From: Betaproteobacteria bacterium | GTDB taxonomy: Bacteria > Pseudomonadota > Gammaproteobacteria > Burkholderiales > Burkholderiaceae_D | Direction of reading: 5' to 3' | Length of the DNA: 64,000 nucleotides | Assembly (NCBI GenBank): GCA_025362735.1 | Contig: JANYFL010000062.1 | Location: 81,546 to 145,545, forward strand | Shown: in pieces, positions 37,365-47,004 of the stretch | Layout: each line of letters begins with the position of its first letter | Numbering within the stretch: position 1 is the stretch's first letter | Translations under genes and position numbers: made by a program | The notes under the pieces: model-generated | What the model saw: only the letters and a program-made list of their open reading frames with translations | Databases searched by the model: none | Told to the model about the DNA's origin: nothing

Positions 37365-38348
37365 TTATCTTTCGTTCCCGCCAACTTTGAGATAGGCAGA
37401 GCTATTCGACTCGGACTGACTGGACGTCGTCTCTTTGTCCTTTGAATCCGAAGCGTTTGCAGTCGTTCCAGCTGAGGCGGGTATATCCATACTGGCCGTC
37501 GGCTGTTGAACAACCTGATCACGTTCCTCATCTTGCGCGAATGAACTGGTCTGACCATCACTAATCATGTTGCGCCGACGTCCCAGATAAGCTTCCCGCA
37601 GGAAAACGTAAGGATCAAGGGCTGCGCCTTCAAGGAAACTGCGGGCATCCAGGGATGACGCACGGCTATCCACTGCATTCAACACATAGGTTTGATTGCG
37701 CGACTTCACCGGATCAATGTAATAGATCGCATTGGTACGGGCATCGACAGTAAATGTAGCAGCAGCATCACGTAAGGTACTTGGGCCGAGGAAGGGCAGC
37801 ATTAAATATGGCCCGGAAGGCACACCCCAATAACCCAGGGTCTGTCCAAAATCTTCTTTGTGCTTCTCTATGCCCATCTCGGACGCCACGTCAAAACAGC
37901 CCAGTATTCCGACCGTAGAGTTGACAACGAAACGTCCAGCATCCGAAACAGCGCTTCCAAGCTTGGCCTGCAAGGTGTTGTTGAATGCCGCAGGAATGTC
38001 GGCCACATTGGAGAAGACATTGCGCACGCAGTTGCGTAACGGCAATGGCACGACATTCGTATAGCCTTGGGCAACGGGCTGAAGTAAATATCGATCAAAA
38101 GTATCGTTGAACTTGTAAATTACGCGATTGACCGGTTCGATTGGATCATCCGGTGATACGTCATCCGTGAAGGTATCCTTTACGGTATCTTTTACCGTCG
38201 CCAGGTTGCTATTTACGGTGGCGCAAGCACCCAACACCCCCACCAGTAAACCCAGCGCGAGCAAGCGACCGATCCTGACCTTATTCAAGCCAGAGCAGAT
38301 GTTTATTAATATCGCGACGTTCTTCATAATTTTCGTGTGTATTGCCAT
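37365..38348 (-). CDS. mlaA: Outer-membrane lipoprotein MlaA (VacJ)
   Basis: Removes misplaced phospholipid from the outer leaflet of the outer membrane with porin partners. The 327-residue precursor has a lipobox GVLGAC (C near residue 42) after a signal segment, then DPIEPVNRVIYKFNDTFDRY and GYWGVPSGPYLMLPFLGPSTLRD, both hallmarks. The last 80 residues are low-complexity and Ser/Gln-rich. Two starts are possible, 38348 and 38327 (MKNVAILIN). Confidence 0.94.
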   Translation of the reverse strand: MAIHTKIMKNVAILINICSGLNKVRIGRLLALGLLVGVLGACATVNSNLATVKDTVKDTFTDDVSPDDPIEPVNRVIYKFNDTFDRYLLQPVAQGYTNVVPLPLRNCVRNVFSNVADIPAAFNNTLQAKLGSAVSDAGRFVVNSTVGILGCFDVASEMGIEKHKEDFGQTLGYWGVPSGPYLMLPFLGPSTLRDAAATFTVDARTNAIYYIDPVKSRNQTYVLNAVDSRASSLDARSFLEGAALDPYVFLREAYLGRRRNMISDGQTSSFAQDEERDQVVQQPTASMDIPASAGTTANASDSKDKETTSSQSESNSSAYLKVGGNER

Positions 38349-38360
38349 TTATTACTTCTA

Positions 38361-38867
38361 TTACTTCTTATTACCTTCACCAACTCCGCCTTCAGCAGCC
38401 TTGCTGAACAAAAACTGGCTGATCAAATTCTCCAGTACGACTGCTGATTGAGTACTGACGATACGGTCGCCATTCGCCAGGGAAGCGGCATCACCACCTG
38501 GCTCAAGCCCAATATACTGCTCGCCCAAAAGTCCCGAAGTCAAAATCTTTGCAGACGTATCTTTCGGAAATTTGTACTCGGGCTCCAACTGCAACACCGC
38601 AACCGCCTGGTAAGTCTTGTCATCAAAACGAATCTCGGCCACCCGCCCAACCACGACCCCTGCACTTTTCACTGGAGCGCGCGGCTTCAAGCCACCAATA
38701 TTGTCGAACTTGGCGTTTACCTGATAACCCTTCTCCAAGGAAAACGAAGCCAGGTTTCCAGCCTTCAGCGCCAGAAACAGCAGGGCACAAAAACCAGCCA
38801 GAACGAACAATCCCACCCAGAAATCGGTTGCCCTGATTGACAAATTCGGTGACCCATTCGCAGACAT
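38361..38867 (-). CDS. mlaD: MCE-domain protein MlaD
   Basis: A 168-residue inner-membrane-anchored MCE protein that forms a hexameric ring for lipid passage. The anchor is at about 15-33; the MCE domain follows with NIGGLKPRAPVKSAGVVVGRV and TSGLLGEQYIGLEPGG. It lies between mlaE (32 bp) and mlaA (12 bp). Confidence 0.95.
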   Translation of the reverse strand: MSANGSPNLSIRATDFWVGLFVLAGFCALLFLALKAGNLASFSLEKGYQVNAKFDNIGGLKPRAPVKSAGVVVGRVAEIRFDDKTYQAVAVLQLEPEYKFPKDTSAKILTSGLLGEQYIGLEPGGDAASLANGDRIVSTQSAVVLENLISQFLFSKAAEGGVGEGNKK

Positions 38868-38899
38868 GATCGTTCCTGTTCTGTTTTATTACGGCAAAT

Positions 38900-39715
38900 T
38901 CAGATACTGCTGAACATCAGGGCAGTCAGAATGAAATCCAGACCCAGCACCGCTAATGAAGCACTCACCACGGTACGTGTCGTCGCCCTGGAAACACCTT
39001 CCGGCGTCGGCTTCGCCTCAAAACCCTGATACAAAGCAATAAACGTCACGGCAATGCCAAAAATAATACTTTTGATCACGCCGTTCGCCACATCGTTCCA
39101 AACATCTACGCCGCCCTGCATTTGCGACCAAAACGCACCGCTGTCGACTCCAATAAGCTGCACACCAACAATGTAGCCACCGAAAATACCCACCGCAGAA
39201 AAAAGTGCAGCCAGTATCGGCATGCTGATCAAACCGGCCAGAAAGCGCGGCGCAATCACTCGTTCGAGCGGATCAACAGCCATCATTTCCATTGCCGACA
39301 ATTGCTCGCCCGCTTTCATCAGGCCGATTTCAGCCGTGAGTGATGTTCCGGCACGCCCCGCAAACAGCAAGGCCGTGACGACAGGCCCCAACTCACGCAC
39401 CAGCGACAACGCAACCAGCAAACCCAAGGCCTGTTCCGATCCATAGCGCTGCAGGGTGTAATACCCCTGCAAGCCCAACACAAAACCGACAAACAATCCA
39501 GAGACAACAATAATGATCAGTGAATAATTACCGATGAAATGAATCTGGTCACGCACCAGACCAAAACGTCGCAGACTGTGTATGCTTTTCGAGACAACCC
39601 CGAGAAAAAAACGAGTCGCGTGTCCGATTCCAATGATCTGGCTTTTTACCGAAGATCGAACCCAATGACCGATACGGCTAATCAGATTGATCGGATTCAT
39701 CCCTTGCGCATTCAT
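38900..39715 (-). CDS. mlaE: ABC transporter permease MlaE
   Basis: A 271-residue permease of the MlaE family with about five membrane helices and the conserved [20 protein letters not shown] coupling segment. Its start overlaps the mlaF stop. Two nearby ATGs (39715 and the one for MNPINLIS) are possible starts. Confidence 0.95.
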   Translation of the reverse strand: MNAQGMNPINLISRIGHWVRSSVKSQIIGIGHATRFFLGVVSKSIHSLRRFGLVRDQIHFIGNYSLIIIVVSGLFVGFVLGLQGYYTLQRYGSEQALGLLVALSLVRELGPVVTALLFAGRAGTSLTAEIGLMKAGEQLSAMEMMAVDPLERVIAPRFLAGLISMPILAALFSAVGIFGGYIVGVQLIGVDSGAFWSQMQGGVDVWNDVANGVIKSIIFGIAVTFIALYQGFEAKPTPEGVSRATTRTVVSASLAVLGLDFILTALMFSSI

Positions 39716-40524
39716 TTGAGCAGCCCCAAGTCACTTGCATAGGACTGCGCCGGGTAATGAAACGGCACAGGCCCATCGGGTGCGGCATCGACGAACTGGC
39801 GAACAAAAGCATCCGTCGATTGCGTCAGTTCTTCGGGTGTGCCTTCCGCTGCCACTTTGCCGTTGGCGATGAAATAGACGTAATCAGCAATCGCGAACGA
39901 TTCCTTGACATCGTGCGTGACCAGCACCGAAGTTGCGCCCAGCGCATCGTTGAGGCTACGAATCAGATTGGCGGTCACACCCAGCGAAATCGGATCCAGC
40001 CCAGCAAACGGCTCGTCATACAAAATTAGTTGCGGATCGAGTGCAATCGCTCTTGCCAACGCCACGCGACGCGCCATGCCACCGGAAATCTCAGCTGGTC
40101 GTAGCTTGTGGGCTCCGCGCAAACCGACAGCATTCAGCTTCATCAGAACCAGATCATGAATCAGCGCTTCGGGCAGGTCGGTGTGCTCCCGCAACGGAAA
40201 AGCCACATTGTCGAACACACTCATGTCGGTAAAGAGAGCGCCGAACTGGAACAACATGCCCATTTTGCGGCGCATTCTGTACAAGCCAGGCTTGTCGAGC
40301 GTATGCACAGTCTCGCCATCCACCTTGACCGAGCCAGACTGAGGGCGAATCTGGCCCCCGATCAAACGCAAGATCGTGGTCTTGCCCGAACCAGACCCCC
40401 CCATCACGGCCACCACTTTGCCGCGACCAAAATGCATATCGATCCCGGACAAAATCGAACGATCTCCATAACTGAAATTCAGTCCAGAGATTTCGACAAG
40501 AGCTTGTTCGGAATTGGGGGGCAC
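39712..40524 (-). CDS. mlaF: ABC transporter ATPase MlaF
   Basis: A 270-residue ATPase driving lipid transport with MlaE, MlaD and MlaB. Walker [10 protein letters not shown], signature [15 protein letters not shown] and Walker [11 protein letters not shown] are intact. The start is GTG at 40524 with a weak ribosome binding site. It leads the mlaFEDACB run, which continues in the same direction to the ABC exporter, ibaG, murA, hisG and hisD. Confidence 0.95.
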   Translation of the reverse strand: MPPNSEQALVEISGLNFSYGDRSILSGIDMHFGRGKVVAVMGGSGSGKTTILRLIGGQIRPQSGSVKVDGETVHTLDKPGLYRMRRKMGMLFQFGALFTDMSVFDNVAFPLREHTDLPEALIHDLVLMKLNAVGLRGAHKLRPAEISGGMARRVALARAIALDPQLILYDEPFAGLDPISLGVTANLIRSLNDALGATSVLVTHDVKESFAIADYVYFIANGKVAAEGTPEELTQSTDAFVRQFVDAAPDGPVPFHYPAQSYASDLGLLK

Positions 40525-40735
40525 TTAAAGTTTGAAGGTAATTAATGATGCAGAAAAAATCGACCGAAGCTAACTAACCATCAGGTCAATAATTATACTG
40601 CGCAGCAACATAACCCATTCCGAATCGCATAAGAACAGGCCTCCATCCTACAAATGCGTTGCGGCATCAACACACTTTCGGTTGATGTACGTCATTCCAA
40701 GGTCGCCATGGAATCGCCTGATTCTGGATCATGAC

Positions 40736-42730
40736 TTATTTACTCAGCAAACGCTCTTCAGCTAAGGCCAAGGCCTCTGGATCTCCGCGCAAGACCACTG
40801 CATCCCCCGCCATCAAGCGCGCATCAGGGCCTGGGTCAACGCCCCGAATCCCTCTTCTGCGAATCGCGGTTACGCTTACCCCCATCAATTCCAGACCCAA
40901 TTCCCCTAAAGGCTCGCCCGCCACGCGGCTACCCACAGGAATCGTGACCGAATGCAAACGGACCTGGCCCTGATCGCCCATTTCAATATCGGCATCATCG
41001 GCACCATGAAAAAAGCCGCGCAACATTTGATAACGAGACTCGCGCGTTTCGCGCACGCGATTGAGCACTCGGGAGATAGGAACTCCAAGCAAGACCAGTG
41101 CGTGCGAGGCAAGCATCAAGCTGCCCTCAAGTATTTCCGGCACCACTTCTGCCGCGCCAGCTTCTCGCAATTTTTCCAGGTCGACATCGTCGTAAGTTCT
41201 CACAATGACCGGCAGATTGGGTTCAAGTTGATGCGCAAAGTGCAGGACTTTTAAGGCCGAAGGCGTATCGGCATAGGTGATGACCAATGCCGCCGCCCGA
41301 TGAATACCGGCGGCAACCAAAGATTCTCGCCGTGCCGCATCGCCATAAACAACGGAATGCCCTGCAGCGGCAGCTTCATGAACACGCTCTGGATCCAGAT
41401 CCAAGGCCACGTATGAAATCCCCTCCTGCTCCAGCAAATGGGAAAGATTCTGACCACTGCGACCAAAGCCGCAGACGATTACATGTGATCGGGTCATGAG
41501 ACTTTGCGAAGCAATCTGCGTCAGTGCCAACGATTGCTGTAACCATTCCGTAGAGGAAATGCGCATCACTATGCGGTCGCTGTACTGAATCAGGAAAGGA
41601 GCCACGAGCATCGAGAGCACCATCGAAGCCAGAACAAGCTGATTCAACAGCGGATTCATCAGGCTCAGATCGCTGGCCTGATTAAGGAGAACGAAACCGA
41701 ATTCACCTGCTTGCGCCAGGGCCAAACCAGTGCGAATAGCCACACCGCCGGGACATCCGAAAGCTCGGGCCAAAAAAGTAATGAGTGCAAACTTGAGCAA
41801 AACCGGGCCGATCAATAGCACTAGTACCCAGCCGATGTGATCCACCACGGTTCGGATATTCAACAACATCCCAATGGTGATGAAAAACAGCCCTAGAAGC
41901 ACATCGCGAAAGGGTTTGATGTCCTCTTCCACTTGATGCCGGAATTCGGTTTCAGAAATGAGGACTCCGGCGACAAAGGCCCCCAGCGCCATTGACAAGC
42001 CCGCCAACTCGGTCAACCAGGCTAACCCCAACGTGATCAGGAGCAGATTCAACATGAATAACTCTTGCGAGCGGCGCCGCGCCACCACATGGAACCATTT
42101 GCGCATCAGTTTCTGGCCGAAATAAAGCAGCAAGGCCAACACCACCACCACCTTGATTGCAGCAAGGGTCAGGGTCCAGACAAGATCCTCGGTCGGGTGG
42201 CTCAGTGCCGGTACCAAAATCAGCAGGGGGACGACGGCTAAATCCTGGAACAAGAGGACGCCCATGATCTGTCGACCATGCTTGGAATCGATCTCAAGGC
42301 GTTCGGTCAATAATTTGACGACGATGGCCGTCGATGACATTGCCAGAGCGCCGCCCAGTGCAAAAAAAACAATCAGGGAAGTCGATTTAGCCAGAAATGG
42401 AATCAGCATCGCTGCAAGCGAGCCCGCGATCACCGTGGCAAGAACGGTCAATGTCACCTGGGCAAGGCCCAAGCCAAAAACGATATTGCGCATCGCGCGC
42501 AACTTGCCAAGGCTGAACTCCAGTCCAATGGAAAACATCAGGAAGACCACGCCGAATTCGGCCAGATGACGTGTCTCTTCGGCATCTGGCACCAGACCCA
42601 GGGCATTCGGACCAATGACGATGCCGACCGCCAGATAACCCAGCATCGGCGGCAGGTGCAGTATGCGAAACAGCACCACACCCAGCACTGAGGCAAGCAA
42701 AAACAGCAGCGAAAGCTCAAGTACTGTCAT
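40736..42730 (-). CDS. CPA2-family monovalent cation/proton antiporter (KefB/C-like)
   Basis: A 664-residue protein. Residues 1-390 hold about twelve membrane helices of the Na/H exchanger type. A TrkA-N nucleotide-binding domain follows (SHVIVCGFGRSGQNL, about 415-530), then a TrkA-C domain at the C-terminus (about 575-660). The domain order is that of KefB, KefC and YbaL. Ion and ligand specificity cannot be read from sequence. It diverges from kdsD. Confidence 0.92.
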   Translation of the reverse strand: MTVLELSLLFLLASVLGVVLFRILHLPPMLGYLAVGIVIGPNALGLVPDAEETRHLAEFGVVFLMFSIGLEFSLGKLRAMRNIVFGLGLAQVTLTVLATVIAGSLAAMLIPFLAKSTSLIVFFALGGALAMSSTAIVVKLLTERLEIDSKHGRQIMGVLLFQDLAVVPLLILVPALSHPTEDLVWTLTLAAIKVVVVLALLLYFGQKLMRKWFHVVARRRSQELFMLNLLLITLGLAWLTELAGLSMALGAFVAGVLISETEFRHQVEEDIKPFRDVLLGLFFITIGMLLNIRTVVDHIGWVLVLLIGPVLLKFALITFLARAFGCPGGVAIRTGLALAQAGEFGFVLLNQASDLSLMNPLLNQLVLASMVLSMLVAPFLIQYSDRIVMRISSTEWLQQSLALTQIASQSLMTRSHVIVCGFGRSGQNLSHLLEQEGISYVALDLDPERVHEAAAAGHSVVYGDAARRESLVAAGIHRAAALVITYADTPSALKVLHFAHQLEPNLPVIVRTYDDVDLEKLREAGAAEVVPEILEGSLMLASHALVLLGVPISRVLNRVRETRESRYQMLRGFFHGADDADIEMGDQGQVRLHSVTIPVGSRVAGEPLGELGLELMGVSVTAIRRRGIRGVDPGPDARLMAGDAVVLRGDPEALALAEERLLSK

Positions 42731-42902
42731 GTTGCGAACTTAAACGCCATGACGATTCTGCATCGCAACTGCGTGCGCATGTCGCTGCTACCTGAAGCAA
42801 GCTTACCCACGCCCCCCCCTTAATTTATGCCTACAGTTTTGACGATTTTTGGATTGAGTCGAACTCAGAAAAGCGCGACACTAAGCAATAAGCATGCCTT
42901 TG

Positions 42903-42908
42903 CTATAC
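42903..42908 (+). promoter_or_regulatory. Putative -10 element immediately before kdsD
   Basis: TATACT (42903-42908) matches the sigma-70 -10 consensus at five of six positions and lies only 7 bases before the kdsD ATG. There is no good -35 (TAAGCA is the best). Transcription from here would start at or next to the ATG. Confidence 0.45.
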
Positions 42909-42915
42909 TCAGTCT

Positions 42916-43953
42916 ATGCCTATCAGCAATGTACCGCAGGGCGCTCGTGCGCCGCAAATCGAAAGTGCCGCCACATCATCGGCAAGCTCAACGCGCCAAA
43001 TCAATTTGGGCCGTGAGGTTCTCGAAATCGAAGCTCAGGCGATCCTGGACTTGCGCGCGCACGTCGACGCTACATTTGTCGAAGCAGTCCAGTTGATCCT
43101 CCAATGCCGAGGCCGGGTTGTGGTCAGCGGAATCGGAAAGTCGGGCCATATCGCCCGCAAGATTGCCGCCACATTCGCAAGTACCGGGACACCGGCATTT
43201 TTTGTTCATCCGGCCGAAGCCAATCACGGCGATCTGGGTATGGTGACCAAAGACGATATCTTTTTAGCGCTCTCCAACTCTGGCGAAGCCGCCGAATTAC
43301 TCACCATCCTCCCCATACTCAAACGCCAGGGTGCAAAGCTGATTGCCATGACGGGCAATACTCAATCTTCACTAGCCGCATTGGCCGACGTGCATCTCTA
43401 TGCGGGCGTTCAAAAAGAAGCTGGGCCTTTGAATCTGGCGCCCACGGCTAGCACCACAGCGGCACTGGCTCTGGGAGATGCGCTTGCGGTGGTGCTGCTC
43501 GATCAGCGCGGCTTCAGTGCCGAAGACTTTGCCCGCTCACATCCTGGTGGTGCGCTCGGGAGGCGATTACTGACGCATGTACGCGATGTGATGCGCAGCG
43601 GCGCTGCCATTCCTTCTGTGGGTCTGGACGCCACACTTACCGATGCCTTGCTGGAAATCAGTCGGAAAGGTCTGGCGATGACGGCCATAGTCGATGCCAA
43701 TGGCAAAGTCGCGGGGATTTTCACCGATGGCGACCTGCGCCGTTTGGTCGAGCGTACGCAGAACTTCTCGAATCTTAAAGTGGCCGACGTCATGCATGTA
43801 CATCCGCGCCTGATTGGTCCGGAACGTCTGGCTGCCGAAGCCGCAGACCTGATGGAACAACATCGCATCAATCAGCTTTTGGTCGTCGATGCATCGGGAG
43901 TCCTCGTCGGCGCTCTGCATATTCACGACCTCACTACGGCGAAGGTAATCTGA
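42916..43953 (+). CDS. kdsD: Arabinose-5-phosphate isomerase KdsD
   Basis: Converts ribulose 5-phosphate to arabinose 5-phosphate for Kdo of lipopolysaccharide. The 345-residue protein has a SIS domain (VVSGIGKSGHIARK ... FVHPAEANHGDLG, about 70-200) and two CBS domains (about 220-340). No Shine-Dalgarno sequence is visible before the ATG. kdsC follows after 2 bp. Confidence 0.96.
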   Translation: MPISNVPQGARAPQIESAATSSASSTRQINLGREVLEIEAQAILDLRAHVDATFVEAVQLILQCRGRVVVSGIGKSGHIARKIAATFASTGTPAFFVHPAEANHGDLGMVTKDDIFLALSNSGEAAELLTILPILKRQGAKLIAMTGNTQSSLAALADVHLYAGVQKEAGPLNLAPTASTTAALALGDALAVVLLDQRGFSAEDFARSHPGGALGRRLLTHVRDVMRSGAAIPSVGLDATLTDALLEISRKGLAMTAIVDANGKVAGIFTDGDLRRLVERTQNFSNLKVADVMHVHPRLIGPERLAAEAADLMEQHRINQLLVVDASGVLVGALHIHDLTTAKVI

Positions 43954-43955
43954 GC

Positions 43956-44489
43956 ATGAACGATGCGCTCAAAGATCGCCTGAAAAATATCGAACTCATG
44001 ATTTTCGATGTCGATGGCGTGCTGACCGATGGCCGTTTGTACTATGGCGAGCAAGGTGAGCTGATGAAAGTTTTTCATGTACTGGATGGACATGGCATCA
44101 AGGCGCTTGCGAATGCCGGTATTGCCACCGCCATCATGTCGGGACGTTCTCATCCAGCTGTCGACAAGCGTGCGCGCGATCTGGGCATGACCCACGTTCT
44201 TCAAGGCATTACGGACAAATCGGTAGCGCTTGACCAGTTACTGCAAGCAACCGGCAAAACGCTGAAGCAATGCGGCTTCATGGGCGACGACATCATCGAT
44301 ATTTGCGTCATGGAGCGGGTCGGTTTTGCAGCGACGGTACCGAATGCGGCTGATCATATTGCCCAGTACGCACATTGGACCAGCCGCAGATCTGGAGGCT
44401 TGGGTGCGGTACGCGAAGTCTGTGAACTGATTCTGGAAGCCAAAGGCCATCAACCTCATCATGCTGTGACAGAAATCAGGGCAAACTGA
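43956..44489 (+). CDS. kdsC: Kdo-8-phosphate phosphatase KdsC
   Basis: A 177-residue HAD-family phosphatase of Kdo synthesis. Motif I is MIFDVDGVLTDG with nucleophile D18 and D20; motif IV is GDDIID. The lack of a cap domain fits the tetrameric KdsC class. Its TGA is immediately followed by the lptC ATG. Confidence 0.96.
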   Translation: MNDALKDRLKNIELMIFDVDGVLTDGRLYYGEQGELMKVFHVLDGHGIKALANAGIATAIMSGRSHPAVDKRARDLGMTHVLQGITDKSVALDQLLQATGKTLKQCGFMGDDIIDICVMERVGFAATVPNAADHIAQYAHWTSRRSGGLGAVREVCELILEAKGHQPHHAVTEIRAN

Positions 44490-45095
44490 ATGCGTGATCG
44501 AACCACACTGCTCACCACCCTGGTCCTTGTTGGAGGACTTGCAGCAGCCTCTTACTGGTTGGCCGAACAAGCGCGACGCAACGACTCCACTCAAAGTCAT
44601 GCGGGCCATGAGGTCGACTTTTATGCGGAGCATTTTTCAATGCAACGCATGAATGAGAACGGGATCACACAGTATTCCATTCAAGCGAAACGCATGGACC
44701 ACTACGCTGATGATGATTCAAGCACGCTGGATCAGCCCATTATGGTTGCGCAAAAACCAGGGCGCCCCATCCTGACGGTCAATGCGAATCGAGGCCTCAT
44801 GACGAGTGATGCAGAAGATGTGCATCTCTATGGTCAAGTCAAGATCAAGCGAGCGGCCACGCCAATCGCAGCAGAAATGACTGCCCACAGCGAATACTTT
44901 CTGGCGCAGACTGAACTGGATCGATTGAGTACCAATTTGCCCGTGCAAATTATTCAAGGGCGCTCCGTTATCAATGCCCTCAGCATGCAATACGATAACG
45001 GGTATCAAACGCTCAAACTCAATGAGCAGGTCAAGGGGCGCGGCAAAGCACTACTGGTCCCTCGTGGTCGCTCGGCGACTGGCCCACTTGGTTGA
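44490..45095 (+). CDS. lptC: LPS export protein LptC
   Basis: A 201-residue bitopic protein: an N-terminal membrane anchor (about 6-25), then a periplasmic beta-jellyroll that passes LPS from LptBFG to LptA. EVDFYAEHFSMQRMNENG and the NLPVQIIQGRSVINA type end are typical. Directly adjacent to kdsC. Confidence 0.92.
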   Translation: MRDRTTLLTTLVLVGGLAAASYWLAEQARRNDSTQSHAGHEVDFYAEHFSMQRMNENGITQYSIQAKRMDHYADDDSSTLDQPIMVAQKPGRPILTVNANRGLMTSDAEDVHLYGQVKIKRAATPIAAEMTAHSEYFLAQTELDRLSTNLPVQIIQGRSVINALSMQYDNGYQTLKLNEQVKGRGKALLVPRGRSATGPLG

Positions 45096-45133
45096 CACAA
45101 CGATCTCATCGTCAATCTTAAATCAGGCACAAC

Positions 45134-45826
45134 ATGATTGCTAAACAATACATCTCTGATCTTGTTTCATCGCTCCGCTCAAGCTTCAGGCTCCCGATTC
45201 GTCGGTTAGCCGGAATCGCCGTGTTGGTTCTCGGCAGCCCATTTTCTCCTGCGTATGCCGAGAAAGCAGATCGTGACCAACCCACCAATATCGTCTTCAG
45301 TCAGGCGGCCATTGACGATCTCAATCAGACTCAAGTCTTCACTGGTGACGTGGTCTATACCAAGGGCACGATCATCATTCGTGCTGATCAGCTCACAGTA
45401 CGTCAGGATCCTGAGAACTACAGTAACGGCACTGCAACCATGACCCAGCCGGGTAAGCGCGCTTATTACCGACAAAAACGTGATGCTGCAGACGAGTATG
45501 TGGAGGGCGAGGCTAATCGCATCGACTACGATGAAAAATCTGACCTCGTCAGAATGACCGGCAATGCAGTTATCCGACGACTCACCGGAGAAAAGCTGAC
45601 CGACCAGGCGATGGGTAATGTGATCGAATATCACAGCCTGACCGAGTCCTATACCGTTGTGGGCAGCAACAACACCGCCAATAGTGGCAAGACCACAACT
45701 CCGGAAAACCGGGGACGCGTCACCTTTCAACCCAAAGCCAAGAACCCTGAAACATCGACGAATTCGGGATCGCCATCCATAAATTTGAAAAACTCGCCCA
45801 ATCTGAACATTGCACCAGCCCAATGA
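45134..45826 (+). CDS. lptA: LPS transport periplasmic protein LptA
   Basis: A 230-residue periplasmic protein forming the bridge for LPS. A signal peptide ends at about residue 42 (PAYAEKAD). The OstA-like domain contains VFTGDVVYTKGTIIIRADQL and a following VEGEANRIDYDEKS. The last 45 residues are Asn/Thr/Ser-rich and low-complexity. Overlaps lptB by 4 bp. Confidence 0.94.
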   Translation: MIAKQYISDLVSSLRSSFRLPIRRLAGIAVLVLGSPFSPAYAEKADRDQPTNIVFSQAAIDDLNQTQVFTGDVVYTKGTIIIRADQLTVRQDPENYSNGTATMTQPGKRAYYRQKRDAADEYVEGEANRIDYDEKSDLVRMTGNAVIRRLTGEKLTDQAMGNVIEYHSLTESYTVVGSNNTANSGKTTTPENRGRVTFQPKAKNPETSTNSGSPSINLKNSPNLNIAPAQ

Positions 45827-46656
45827 TCATGAACGCCGCACTTCCTATTCCTGCTGACATTTCCGCTGACGGAGGTATCAGTGATGATGGCGCGCCCCCA
45901 CATCCTCTTGCCTCAGCAAGCACACTCACCGCAAATAATCTACGCAAGACCTATGGCACCCGCGTGGTCGTCAAGGATGTCTCTTTAACAGTTGTTAGTG
46001 GAGAAGTGGTCGGTTTACTGGGTCCCAATGGTGCAGGAAAAACCACCTGTTTCTATATGATTGTTGGTTTGGTTGGCGTTGATTCAGGCTCGATCCAGCT
46101 GGATGACAAGCCCCTCACCCGGCTGCCCATTCATCGTCGCGCCCGTTACGGTCTTTCTTATCTGCCTCAAGAAGCTTCGGTGTTTCGTCAGCTTACGGTA
46201 GAGGAAAACATTCGTGGCGTACTTGAACTGAGACTTGATGAGCGTGGTAAGCCACTGCCAGGCAATGAAATCAACCAGCAGCTTGAAAACCTGCTGACCG
46301 ATTTACAAATCCAGCATCTGCGTACCAACACAGCCCTGTCTCTGTCCGGCGGTGAGCGTCGTCGTGTGGAAATTGCCAGAGCCTTGGCGACATCACCCCG
46401 CTTCATTCTGCTGGATGAACCTTTTGCCGGGATTGACCCCATTGCCGTGATCGAAATTCAGCGCATCGTCAAATTTCTGAAGTCACGTGGGATCGGCGTT
46501 CTGATCACCGACCACAATGTGCGCGAGACCCTGGGCATCTGTGATCGTGCCTACATCATCAATGCCGGATCGGTACTCGCTGCCGGGCGCCCCGACGACA
46601 TTATCCAAAATGAGAGTGTGCGCCGGGTCTATCTGGGTGAACATTTCCGTATGTAA
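45823..46656 (+). CDS. lptB: LPS export ABC ATPase LptB with N-terminal extension
   Basis: ATPase of 277 residues that powers LPS extraction with LptFG. Walker A GPNGAGKTT (67-74), signature LSGGERRRVEIARAL and Walker B FILLDEPFAGIDP are intact. Relatives begin near residue 33 (STLTANNLRKTYG), so about 30 polar Ala/Pro/Asp-rich residues precede the domain if the ATG overlapping lptA is used. A second ATG two codons in does not change this. Confidence 0.95.
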   Translation: MIMNAALPIPADISADGGISDDGAPPHPLASASTLTANNLRKTYGTRVVVKDVSLTVVSGEVVGLLGPNGAGKTTCFYMIVGLVGVDSGSIQLDDKPLTRLPIHRRARYGLSYLPQEASVFRQLTVEENIRGVLELRLDERGKPLPGNEINQQLENLLTDLQIQHLRTNTALSLSGGERRRVEIARALATSPRFILLDEPFAGIDPIAVIEIQRIVKFLKSRGIGVLITDHNVRETLGICDRAYIINAGSVLAAGRPDDIIQNESVRRVYLGEHFRM

Positions 46657-46670
46657 GCCGTAAATCAGTT

Positions 46671-46943
46671 TTAGGGGTCTGTTAATACATAAACCATGCT
46701 CACGTTACCCCCAGAAAGCTTGCAGTCAAGGCGCGGAGAGGAAGCAAGGCTGATGCCTTGCGACGATCCGCAACGCCGAATGCGGGCTATCTGGGGGATA
46801 ACCCTCCGGGGCGGGGAAACCTGCGGGCACATGGCGGTGTTGCAGCCTCCTCATTTGGAATAACCAAACCGCGTCGTCTGCGCCTAGCCCTGTGCCCGCA
46901 GGTTCCTCGCCGTGAGTATGGTTTATGTATTAACAGACCCTAA
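46671..46943. mobile_element. 273-bp MITE-like element between lptB and rpoN
   Basis: The terminal inverted repeats of about 33 bp differ at only two sites. The left end begins TTAGGGGTCTGTTAATAC and the right end is the inverse of TTAGGGTCTGTTAATAC, each running on through ATAAACCAT and CTCACG. A nested 12-bp perfect inverted repeat, CCTGCGGGCACA/TGTGCCCGCAGG, lies at 46820-46831 and 46891-46902, and CCCCCA/TGGGGG arms lie further out. No coding frame lies inside. This is the structure of a non-autonomous element; the family is unknown to me. Confidence 0.8.
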
Positions 46944-46983
46944 TCGTTTATTCATTTATGTTCGACCGATTGACCAAGGAAAT

Positions 46984-47004
46984 ATGAAGGCCATTGCTCC
47001 ATGA
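46984..47004 (+). CDS. Possible six-residue leader peptide coupled to rpoN
   Basis: ATG-AAG-GCC-ATT-GCT-CCA-TGA, preceded by AAGGA, ends in a TGA that overlaps the rpoN ATG by the bases ATGA. The ribosome binding site for this mini-frame is better than any directly placed for rpoN. It may couple translation into rpoN, or be a chance arrangement. Confidence 0.3.
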   Translation: MKAIAP

